Origin: Nitrospirales bacterium
Lineage (GTDB): Bacteria; Nitrospirota; Nitrospiria; Nitrospirales; UBA8639
Direction: 5' to 3'
DNA: 64,000 nucleotides
Assembly: GCA_031315865.1 (NCBI GenBank)
Contig: JALDRJ010000002.1
Span: forward strand, 1,834,001-1,898,000
Shown: one piece after another, positions 8,048 to 15,772 of the stretch
Position numbering within the stretch: the stretch's first letter is position 1
Layout: each line of letters starts with the position of its first letter
Translations under genes and position numbers: made by a program
The notes under the pieces: generated by a model
Told to the model about the DNA's origin: nothing
Databases searched by the model: none
The model's input: only the letters and a program-made list of their open reading frames with translations

Positions 8048-8263
8048 ATGTTTGGCCAACGTCCTGAAGTATTGATTGCGCGATCAGTTGGGATCGTCTG
8101 TATTGCCCTAGGGTTTGTCCTTGGCATGCATGGGTTAGACCATCCGGACACGATCTGGCTGCCCACGGCTTTGGGATTGATCGTCACCGGGATGATCGCA
8201 CAATTATTCGCGCTGATTCGAACGTTCATAAGAACGACAGAAAAAAAAGGTCCAAAATCTTAG
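8048..8263 (+). CDS. Small two-helix membrane protein
   Basis: A 71-residue protein with two probable transmembrane helices (about residues 10-28 and 37-58) separated by a short HGLDHPDTIW loop, and a basic C-terminal tail (RTTEKKGPKS). I do not recognise a family. It begins 9 bases after ettA and ends about 11 bases before the next gene, so the three look cotranscribed. Codon use resembles its neighbours, supporting a real gene. Confidence 0.6.
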   Translation: MFGQRPEVLIARSVGIVCIALGFVLGMHGLDHPDTIWLPTALGLIVTGMIAQLFALIRTFIRTTEKKGPKS

Positions 8264-8274
8264 CGGTGCCATTC

Positions 8275-8739
8275 ATGTCTCAAAGTTCTCTCCGTTCCTG
8301 CAACATCATGAGGTTCTGGTGGGGGGCTTTGCTCGTGCTTCTGTTGTGCATCATGGTGAGCTGTGCACATTGGCGCGACAAGTATTTTGAGGGCGGCGTG
8401 GGGGAACTTACGCAATTCGACGTGCGAGAACGATTTGGGAAGCCACATATCGTGGAGCACTCCCTGTTAGATAAGCAAACCTTGTGGGTGTACCGCATCG
8501 CGATTCCGGAGAGCGAACTTGATCCTTCCGGGCTCAAAGTATTTGGGTCCGGGGTCGCCGAAGTCGGTGAAGCTGTCGCGTCGTTGGTGGGCAAGGGCGG
8601 TCAAGGCGGGGCGCCTCGGGACCGTATCGTGTGCTTACGGTATGAACTGACCTTTGATCAAGAACGTATCCTCAGAGAGTGGGTCAGGGAGTTTTGTCAA
8701 TTGAAAAAGCCGAAAGATCCGTTCGCTGGCGATCAATAG
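8275..8739 (+). CDS. Putative lipoprotein with a SmpA/BamE-like segment
   Basis: About 154 residues. The N terminus has a strong hydrophobic run (WWGALLVLLLCIMVSC) ending in a lipobox-like Cys, consistent with a lipoprotein. After it, a segment VRERFGKPHIVEHSLLDKQTLWVYR resembles the repeat used in SmpA/OmlA (BamE-type) outer-membrane assembly proteins, but overall similarity is not assured. A mid-region is Gly-rich and may be flexible. Possible starts are GTG 8266, ATG 8275 and ATG 8308; the last would give a 19-residue lipoprotein signal. It is probably coexpressed with the preceding small membrane protein. Confidence 0.6.
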   Translation: MSQSSLRSCNIMRFWWGALLVLLLCIMVSCAHWRDKYFEGGVGELTQFDVRERFGKPHIVEHSLLDKQTLWVYRIAIPESELDPSGLKVFGSGVAEVGEAVASLVGKGGQGGAPRDRIVCLRYELTFDQERILREWVREFCQLKKPKDPFAGDQ

Positions 8740-8850
8740 AAGTCCATCAGCGTCGATGCGAAGCTCCAGCGGTACATATGCTTTTCCGCCGGGAGGCGAG
8801 ATTCTAGAAGAGTGAGTCCCGAGACGAACGATTGTTGACTTGATGATGTA

Positions 8851-9195
8851 ATGCCAATTTTTAAAAGCCCAGCTTTCATACAGCAATGTTTCGCTGTTCA
8901 TCCTTTGTCGCTCAACGTCAAGATGGTGTCGTTACCTCAAACGGTTGGAATTCTCTGTACGAATTGCAATATGCGACATCGTTTGCAGATTCAGTCTTGT
9001 CACACTCAGCTAGGGGAAGAGCCGTTTTCCGAAACCAGCGCTGCGCAAAGTTTAGAGCATTGCATGGCCGATCACGCCATCGATCTGCGGGTCAGTGAGG
9101 TTGATGCGAAATCGGGGACCGTGCAATTTCGCTGTCGTGTGTGTCGCCGTGCGTATCATCTGGCGGTCTCCCTGTTCGAAACCCACCAGCGATAA
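8851..9195 (+). CDS. Small protein with paired CxxC motifs
   Basis: Up to 114 residues. It has two Cys pairs, CTNC near residue 37 and CRVC near residue 98 (long-form numbering), plus two isolated Cys between, so it could bind one or two zinc ions as a split zinc ribbon. Family unknown. Start codons at 8851 and 8923 are both possible; the shorter form (MVSLPQTVG) still contains both CxxC motifs. A strong terminator follows at 9277-9306. Confidence 0.5.
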   Translation: MPIFKSPAFIQQCFAVHPLSLNVKMVSLPQTVGILCTNCNMRHRLQIQSCHTQLGEEPFSETSAAQSLEHCMADHAIDLRVSEVDAKSGTVQFRCRVCRRAYHLAVSLFETHQR

Positions 9196-9276
9196 GCCAT
9201 CCTAAGATCCTTCTGACCGTGAAAAAATGTACGACGTATTAATTCGGACGCGTGCGGTCTGTGTCTGAGAGCAAAC

Positions 9277-9306
9277 AAGAAGAGCCGCTTTGGAGCGGCT
9301 CTTCTT
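9277..9306. terminator. Bidirectional intrinsic terminator between convergent genes
   Basis: AAGAAGAGCCGCT and AGCGGCTCTTCTT form a perfect 13-bp stem with a TTGG loop. The A-rich start and T-rich end give a short U tract in either direction. It lies between the CxxC protein (+) and the peroxiredoxin (-). Confidence 0.85.
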
Positions 9307-9333
9307 CGAAGACACACGTTCATGTTCCGTGAC

Positions 9334-9969
9334 TTATTTATTGGGTTGTGGCGTGTAGCGAAGGTATGGCTTCACGACCCGATGGCCCTTGGGAAAGAGT
9401 GAAGGAATTTCTGCATCGGTCACCGCCGGTGTGATGATACAATCTTCTCCATCCTGCCAGTTGGCAGGGGTGGCGACCTTATGCTTGGCCGTTAGCTGTA
9501 AGGAATCCACGACGCGAAGCAATTCATCAAAGTTTCGCCCACAGGATGCGGGATAGGTCAACGTAAGCTTGATTTTCTTATCCGGGCCGATGATGAAAAC
9601 CGAGCGAACCGTCATGTTGTCAAGGGCATTGGGATGGATCATGTCATACAGGTTCGCGACCGTTTTCTCCGGGTCCGCGATAATGGGGTAGCCAACGGTA
9701 CAACCTTGCGTTTCATTGATATCGTTCACCCAGCCTTTGTGGGAGTCCAATGGATCGACGCTGATCGCTAGCACCTTGACGTTTCTTTTCTTGAATTCAT
9801 CGTTGATCTTCGCGACCGTGCCCAGCTCGGTCGTACAGACCGGAGTAAAGTCCTTGGGGTGAGAGAACAGAATTCCCCAACTGTCGCCCAACCAATCATG
9901 AAAATTGACGGTTCCTTCCGTGGTTTCTGCGGTAAAGTTTGGAGCTTCGTCGCCTAATCGCAGTGCCAT
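9334..9969 (-). CDS. Peroxiredoxin, 1-Cys (Prx6) class
   Basis: A 211-residue thiol peroxidase that reduces hydrogen peroxide and organic hydroperoxides. The peroxidatic Cys45 is in the PxxxTxxC-type motif HPKDFTPVCTTELG. The C-terminal half (WQDGEDCIITPAVTD, LFPKGHRVVKPYLRYT) is characteristic of the Prx6/AhpC-TSA long form. Other cysteines do not sit where a resolving Cys of typical 2-Cys enzymes would be, so a 1-Cys mechanism with an external thiol is expected. ATG 9969 is the only sensible start. The upstream TetR gene is on the same strand but 246 bp away, so a shared transcript is uncertain. No OxyR-like site was recognised. Confidence 0.93.
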   Translation of the reverse strand: MALRLGDEAPNFTAETTEGTVNFHDWLGDSWGILFSHPKDFTPVCTTELGTVAKINDEFKKRNVKVLAISVDPLDSHKGWVNDINETQGCTVGYPIIADPEKTVANLYDMIHPNALDNMTVRSVFIIGPDKKIKLTLTYPASCGRNFDELLRVVDSLQLTAKHKVATPANWQDGEDCIITPAVTDAEIPSLFPKGHRVVKPYLRYTPQPNK

Positions 9970-10215
9970 ACTGTGCCTCGCTTGTTATGAAGTGGATAGA
10001 TAAAGTCCTCTGAGAGAGAGGGGCTGTTATTCTCGCCTGATTGACTGTTGAATATTGGAACGTGGGGCTGCGCTGACTCTCAGGTGGAAAGTCTACGTCA
10101 TGGTAGAGAAGATGGTCAACTTCCTTGTGCTCGGGAAAAACGAGGCTTGTAAAAGTGATGTGTCTGGTGAGGAAGTCTCAAAAGAGGAGAACAATCGGAT
10201 AAGGAAAGCCGGCTG

Positions 10216-10815
10216 TTACCCCTGAGATTGCGTGATGTGCTGTTCCTGGGTTTTGCTGAGAGCATGGTCGATCATGATTTCAGCAGAACGCCTGGCATGT
10301 AGGGCGGCCGTTTTGGGCTGACTCACGTGAGCGGTAATGACGGCGCCTTCCATTAAGAGCAGTAATTGTTCAGCGAGTTCATCGGGTTTTTGTACGTCCA
10401 GCTTTTCGATAATCTCCCTCACGTGACGACCAAAGATGCGTTTGTGTTCGGCGGCGGCTTGATTGATGGGGTCGTTCGCATCTGGGAACTCGACCGTGGC
10501 GTTGATAAACATGCAGCCACGATAATCTTCCGTCTGAAAAAACTCGCCTAACGTATCAAACAGCGCCAGAAGTTGCTCCCGAGGCGTTGATCCGCGACGT
10601 TCCATTTCCCGCATCAACCAATTCCGCGATTGTTCGTCCCGGCGGCGAAGAGCTGCCAAGATCAGTTCGTTCTTCGAACGGAAATGTTTGTACAGTGTCG
10701 GCTTCGAAATTCCGGCTTCAGCCAGGATCGCGTCCACACTTACGACATGAAAGCCCTGGTCGTAAAAGAGCTTTAGCGCGGTGTCGATGAGTATATCCCG
10801 TGATTTGGCAGTCAT
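10216..10815 (-). CDS. TetR/AcrR family transcriptional regulator
   Basis: A 199-residue repressor. Residues about 5-50 form the TetR helix-turn-helix (LKLFYDQGFHVVSVD then AEAGISKPTLYKHFRSK). The C-terminal ligand-binding half contains FQTEDYRGCMFINATVEF, seen in TetR proteins that sense small hydrophobic or reactive compounds; the ligand is unknown. ATG 10815 is preferred over an extension to 10842 because GGAGAAAGGGG lies just upstream. It is divergent from a PEP-CTERM protein gene across a 575-bp, partly very AT-rich region containing a large paired palindrome typical of TetR operators, so it probably controls that gene and perhaps itself. Confidence 0.9.
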   Translation of the reverse strand: MTAKSRDILIDTALKLFYDQGFHVVSVDAILAEAGISKPTLYKHFRSKNELILAALRRRDEQSRNWLMREMERRGSTPREQLLALFDTLGEFFQTEDYRGCMFINATVEFPDANDPINQAAAEHKRIFGRHVREIIEKLDVQKPDELAEQLLLLMEGAVITAHVSQPKTAALHARRSAEIMIDHALSKTQEQHITQSQG

Positions 10816-11042
10816 CTCATTAGCCCCTTTCTCCTGAAACAACGTAGTTCAGGGCACCTCTAAAAACTGTCTGTCCTTTTCCGCGCGCGGTTTCCTTGCC
10901 CTCACAGGAAAAATCCTCGTTTTGAGAGATGCCCTTCATTGCCTGGCCCTGTTGACGTGGCTCGCATTGCTCATGTTCATCGCCACTAGCCCATTTCCTC
11001 GAACTCATAAGCATGGTTATGGAGAATCACAAAGCCATAATA

Positions 11043-11060
11043 GTTACTTACCAGTAATTA
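11043..11060. promoter_or_regulatory. Third candidate TetR operator, near tetR
   Basis: GTTACTTACCAGTAATTA shares its TTACTTAC-AGT core with the paired operators at 11203-11251 and contains 5-bp inverted arms TTACT/AGTAA. It is on the tetR side of the intergenic region, where it could mediate autoregulation. It is a weaker match than the pair. Confidence 0.35.
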
Positions 11061-11194
11061 ATGACTATAACAATTATGTTGACATGTTTGAATATATATG
11101 GGGCCTAGCAAGTAAATTTCGATTATATGTAGTGTATCCTTTAAGAGATAAGAAAATTATCTATATAAATTTAAGTTCAAAACATAATTAAGTA

Positions 11195-11231
11195 TTGACA
11201 AATACTAACTAGTAAGTAAACATGCTAAAAT
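11195..11231 (+). promoter_or_regulatory. Promoter of the PEP-CTERM protein gene
   Basis: TTGACA (11195-11200) precedes the first operator, and an extended -10 TGC-TAAAAT (11223-11231) sits between the two operators. The 25-base distance is too long for these to be one classical promoter, so either the extended -10 acts alone or TTGACA pairs with a weak TAAACA at 11217-11222. The 5' leader to ATG 11392 would be about 155 bases. Confidence 0.45.
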
Positions 11232-11251
11232 GCATTACTTACTAGTTAGTA
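11203..11251. promoter_or_regulatory. Paired TetR-type operators flanking a promoter
   Basis: Two 17-bp sites, 11203-11219 and 11235-11251, are perfect reverse complements of each other. Each is itself near-palindromic around ACTAGT (TACTnACTAGTnAGTA). Their centres are 32 bp apart, three helical turns, so two dimers would lie on the same face. The extended -10 box of the PEP-CTERM gene is between them and a TTGACA is just upstream, so occupancy would block transcription. Confidence 0.75.
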
Positions 11252-11391
11252 AATGTATTTCTGACATCACAAGACTTGCCAATTTTGAGACACGAGACGT
11301 TTTGAGACTACACGTGTCTCTCGATACTTCTCATCGGAGAATGCCTCTCCGAATTATTCACCTTCATTTCTCAACATCATAGGAGGATGCC

Positions 11392-12258
11392 ATGAGACAT
11401 CACATGGGTAGGTGGGCTTTCATGTTCACAAGACGAGAACCCTGTCACCGTAATGGGAATTTCGAGAAGACAGGTGCCCAGTCGCTTTTCAAGCTGTCCA
11501 AATACATAGCCCCGGTCATGATGATCAGCCTTACGATGTTGCTGATGAGTGCTGACCTCCATGCCGCAACTCTGCGCTTCACGAGCGATTCTGCATTTCA
11601 GGCGGCGTTGCCGGGTCCGGCATCCGTAGTCAATTTCGACAACGTCAATGCGGGTACACCGATTTTTGAAGGGGTTCCCTTTCAAGGCATGACCTTTATG
11701 AGTAACGTCGACACTGTGCCCGGGCGAGCTGGATTACTCGTTTCAGCGCAGTTTCTGACGACCTCACCACTTAATTTTCTGGGCGTGGATGATGGGTTTA
11801 CGAATGAATTCCTGTTCGGCGATGAACTGACCTTGGATTTTACCGATCCAATACAGGCCATTGGCCTGTCACTTGTCGCTGCCCCTCGCGCTACTCTGGC
11901 CAATGATTTCTTACTCGTAGCGGGAGGAGGTAGCGTGTTCAATACAGACATTCCAGAGCAAACCCTGTTCGATGGGGGCGAAGTGTTCTTTTTAGGGCTG
12001 ATCAGCGATCAGCCATTCAGGACAGCGCAGATAATCAGCTTTGGCGATCAACTGGACACAGCTCTCGGGTTTAATATCGACGATATCACCTCTGTGTCTT
12101 CGGCGAATCCCGCAGCAGTCCCGGAACCATCCGCGTTGCTCCTGCTTGGCACGGGCTTGCTGATGCTTGGAGGGATCGCACAAAGAAAAAGACAGAGCCA
12201 TGCAAAACTTATGGGAACGCCTGACGGGCTCACATCGCTTCCATCTGACGAACCCTAA
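11392..12258 (+). CDS. PEP-CTERM sorting-domain surface protein
   Basis: A 288-residue exported protein. The C terminus has the PEP-CTERM signal: VPEPS, a hydrophobic helix (ALLLLGTGLLMLGGIA) and a basic tail (QRKRQ), expected to be processed by an exosortase (not encoded in this window). An internal hydrophobic stretch near residues 38-60 ends in a DLHAA cleavage-like site, suggesting an unusually long signal peptide from ATG 11392, which has a strong AGGAGGA ribosome site; a start at 11518 would give a normal length. The body (VVNFDNVNAGTPIFEGV, then FTDPIQAIGL) resembles the beta-sandwich common in PEP-CTERM proteins of unknown role. Likely under control of the divergent TetR regulator. 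Confidence 0.85.
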   Translation: MRHHMGRWAFMFTRREPCHRNGNFEKTGAQSLFKLSKYIAPVMMISLTMLLMSADLHAATLRFTSDSAFQAALPGPASVVNFDNVNAGTPIFEGVPFQGMTFMSNVDTVPGRAGLLVSAQFLTTSPLNFLGVDDGFTNEFLFGDELTLDFTDPIQAIGLSLVAAPRATLANDFLLVAGGGSVFNTDIPEQTLFDGGEVFFLGLISDQPFRTAQIISFGDQLDTALGFNIDDITSVSSANPAAVPEPSALLLLGTGLLMLGGIAQRKRQSHAKLMGTPDGLTSLPSDEP

Positions 12259-12360
12259 CCCGATTCGAGAGGAGAACAAACAAGGAGATTGTAGCACTCG
12301 AACGGCCAACGTATCGATTGTAGTGAGGTCTTATTCACCTTTCACATTTGGAGAATAATC

Positions 12361-13494
12361 ATGAAGATGTTTTTCCATTCTGTAAAAAATTTCATTGGGA
12401 CAGCCGTGCTAGTCACAACGCTTGGAATCACTGGATTGGCCGATGCGATCGTCTATACCGCCAGCAATGAGATCAGCGGCAACGATGTCATTGCGTTCGA
12501 TATCGACAGTCGAGGAAATCTCTCTGAAATCGGCCGATTCCCCACGGGTGGGACTGGCACGGGGACTCCGCTGGGAAATCAAGCCGCATTGATGACTGAT
12601 GCCAGCGATCGCTGGATGTTCGTGGTCAGCCCAGGCAGTGGGGAGATCACCAGTTTTCGCTTGCAGCCGGACGGATTGCAGTTTGTGAACAAACTGCCGT
12701 CTGGCGGGTTTCGGCCGTTAAGCGTCACGGTATTCGGCACGTTGGTCTATGTGTTAAATGAGGGAAGCGGAGACGAACAGGATTCCCGGCGCATGCGCTA
12801 TGATAATCTGAGCGGATTTCGCTTTACCGGTGGCGGGATTCTTGTCCCGATTCCCGATTCCACACGCATCATCGATCGTACACAACTCACTGCGCCAGCG
12901 CAGATCGGCTTTAATAAATCGGGAACCGTGTTACTCATCACGGAAAAAGCCACGAATACGCTGACGACGTTCGTTATGCGACGGAATGGCACGCCAAGAC
13001 GACGACCGGAAAAACGGCTGTCGTTTATTCCGACCCCGTTCGGATTTGCGTTTGGTGATCGGGATTTCGTCTTTGTCACGGAAGCCAACAATGGCGGCCC
13101 CGGTATGACCGTCTCCTACCGGATCGATCGAGAAACCGGTGAAGTATCAGGAAGAGTGGGCTCGCTGGAGCAGGGGACTGCGACGTGCTGGACGGTCCTC
13201 TCCAGCGATCAGACGGTCGGCTATGCGACCAATACCGGGGATGGCACGGTTTCGTTGTATCGAGCAGGTTTTGGCGGCGACATGGAATATTTTTTTCCAG
13301 CCAACCAGGATACGCCTATCCCGACGGGAGCTGGGGTGCGTGATGTCGTGTTAACCCAAAATAACCAGTTTTTGGTCACGCTCAATAACGGAGACGGGGC
13401 AATTCGCGCATTTTTCGTGAATCCCACCGGCGCCATTGCGCCACGAGGGACCGCGCCGGTTCCTGGAAGCGTCACGGGGTTAGTCGCCAGGTAG
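12361..13494 (+). CDS. Secreted beta-propeller (lactonase/YVTN-like) protein
   Basis: A 377-residue protein with a signal peptide (GTAVLVTTLGITGLADA) and repeated blade-like motifs such as VYTASNEISGNDVIAFDID, VYVLNEGS and GYATNTGDGTVSLYRAG. These fit a seven-bladed propeller of the 6-phosphogluconolactonase/YVTN superfamily. In exported proteins this fold is usually structural or ligand-binding, and lactonase activity is not supported by any residue I can point to. TTGGAG precedes the ATG. It lies 102 bases after the PEP-CTERM gene, possibly in the same transcript, and is followed by a hairpin at 13543-13579. Confidence 0.75.
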   Translation: MKMFFHSVKNFIGTAVLVTTLGITGLADAIVYTASNEISGNDVIAFDIDSRGNLSEIGRFPTGGTGTGTPLGNQAALMTDASDRWMFVVSPGSGEITSFRLQPDGLQFVNKLPSGGFRPLSVTVFGTLVYVLNEGSGDEQDSRRMRYDNLSGFRFTGGGILVPIPDSTRIIDRTQLTAPAQIGFNKSGTVLLITEKATNTLTTFVMRRNGTPRRRPEKRLSFIPTPFGFAFGDRDFVFVTEANNGGPGMTVSYRIDRETGEVSGRVGSLEQGTATCWTVLSSDQTVGYATNTGDGTVSLYRAGFGGDMEYFFPANQDTPIPTGAGVRDVVLTQNNQFLVTLNNGDGAIRAFFVNPTGAIAPRGTAPVPGSVTGLVAR

Positions 13495-13542
13495 TGAAAC
13501 AAGGCTATTTATGCATTTCCGAATATGCGCCCCCTGAGTCGT

Positions 13543-13579
13543 CCACCGGCGGAGAGTATGTGTAAACCTCCGCCGGTGG
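13543..13579. terminator. Terminator-like hairpin between convergent genes
   Basis: CCACCGGCGGAG and CTCCGCCGGTGG form a perfect 12-bp GC-rich stem with a 13-base loop, 49 bases after the propeller gene. No clear T tract follows, so termination may be factor-assisted or the hairpin may only protect the 3' end. Confidence 0.55.
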
Positions 13580-15388
13580 TCCTGACTCGACATGGCCAAG
13601 ACGACGGTCAACGTGGATTGGCCCGGTCAACAACTCCGGAAGTGGGGTGTTCCGAATCGTATCCACAAACATCCCTCGGTAGGGTTTTATGATTATTACC
13701 ATGAAAATCCAATGTTTCCCGTCAGGGTGTGTGTCACCAAACGATCGCTAATTTGGGAGTAATAACTCATCCCAACTTGGTACCTCGATCCTAGGCTCCC
13801 CATAATGCTCGTTCCGAGAATCCCTCGATTCTCTCGTGGCTGGTAGGATTGAATACGAAACACGTGACTCGGAACATCAGCAAACCTGGCCGACAACTCG
13901 TAATCACTCTCAAAAATCTTTCGATTCCACCTTCCCCAGATATCGCCTATCACTTCCGTCTCTGGACCTAGGTAGACGGGTATCGCGACTCGAAGACCAA
14001 GTGATGTGCGGAATGAGTGGGCCGTAAAATCATCGACGGATAGGTTTAAAGATTGAGCGCCTGATTCAGTGCTTCCTTGTTGGTGCAGGTAGGAGTAGTG
14101 GAGTGCCAGCAATGGTTGAATTTCCATGTAATGAGAAGACCAACGATGTCCTGACTCAAGATACATGGATGCTTTATACCCATTGAATGTCGAGGCTGCC
14201 GTCCGGTCGAGCGTACCAAACGCGATATGACGTTCGTTATCGTAATGATTAAAGGCGAGCGTGACTCCGCTATCAATATACGGTGCTCCTCGTGAGAAAC
14301 TGCTGTAAAGCCCCAAGAGATAACTATCGATAGTGTGAGTATTCGGCGTACCCTCGAACGTGACATTGGTGGTGGTGTATCCTCCAACTATCCCGAAGAG
14401 CCAGGAGGAGCCTAATCGTTTGTCCACACCTAACAGTACGCCTTCGTTGTGAAACTCAAAACCGGCGATGTTGGAGCCATCAGAAAGTTTCCCATAGACA
14501 CCGAGTCCCTGCATCCAGAACCCAGGCTTCCATAGGGGAAACTCGCCTGTCGTGTGATGAAAGGGCGACCGATCGACCGTGCCTGGTAACCGAAATGTCC
14601 CGATGGCTTGGTCGAGATCGGTATGTCCACTCTGAGAGGTAAAGGATTGTGCTTGAAGGTCCTGCAGTGTTTGCTTCCGTCCCTGCCGTAACCCCCAAGC
14701 GCGCCGCCTCAAGGTTTGCAAATACAGATTTGTCGATGTCTCAACTGCTGAGATAAGACTTCCCTTAAATTGAGCACCTGTTCCAATCTGTCTGAATGCA
14801 TCGCGCGCTTGATCGGCGTTCAGCCCCCAAAGCATATTGATAACGGAATCCATGTCGCCGGTAGCTCCGGCGCTGAGGGTGTCGAGTTTGGTCGCGACAG
14901 CTAGCTGGTTACTGGTGTCAGCAAGATCCGCAAAGTTTATGGAATTACGTGTAAGACGTAACAGTACACTATGACTGAGATGGGTTAACGTTGGAGTGAG
15001 AAATGCGAAATTGTGAGACAGAGAGCCCAGTGTACCGCTCACTCCTCCAGCCGCAGTCAGGATGGTATAGTCGGTCCCTGGGATGAAACCTGATCCCAAT
15101 GGCTGAACCTCCACGATGCCACCATTGAGCGTGGCTGAACCGGTCACTTGTATCAGGTCAGAATTTCCATTGGGGTCGATTTCGACTTCATACTCGCTAT
15201 TGGCCTGGCTGGTAAAGTTGCCATTGACCACTAATGTTCCTATTGAGTTTCCCGGCGCAACTTGTCCGAAATTTTCGAATGTCCCAATCTGTCCAATTCC
15301 TGAGAGCGTACCTCCTGTTTGGTTGGTGACCGGTCCTACCAGAGAACCGTTCACTTCAAGCCTTCCCGCCGAAATCGTGGTTGTTCCC

Positions 15389-15772
15389 GCATACGTGTTG
15401 GCGCCTGAGAGCATGACCGTCCCCGTCCCTGTTTTCGTCAGCGCACCGGTTCCGCTGAGTACGCCCGTATAGGTGCCAGACCCCGCTTGATCAAACGTCA
15501 CCATCGCGTTGTTCGTGATATCCCCTTGCAGCGAGGTCGTCGTTCCCCGCAGTGTGCCGGCGCTCACCGTGGTGCCGCCGGTGAAGGTGTTGGCGCCTGA
15601 GAGTGTGATCGTCCCCGTTCCCGTTTTCGTCAGCGCACCGGTTCCGCTGAGGATGCCCGCATAGGTGCCAGACCCCGCCTGGTCAAACGTCACCGTCGCG
15701 TTGTTCGTGATATCCCCTTGCAGCGAGGTCGTCGTTCCCCGCAGTGTGCCGGCGCTCACGGTGGTGCCGCCG
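15389..15772 (-). repeat. Two 192-bp (64-codon) tandem units, type A
   Basis: Units starting at about 15389 and 15581 are nearly identical and lead into a third start at 15773. Each encodes GTTTSLQGDITNNATVTFDQAGSGTYAGILSGTG-type sequence in frame with the autotransporter. Nucleotide identity between units is high enough to imply recent duplication. Confidence 0.8.
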
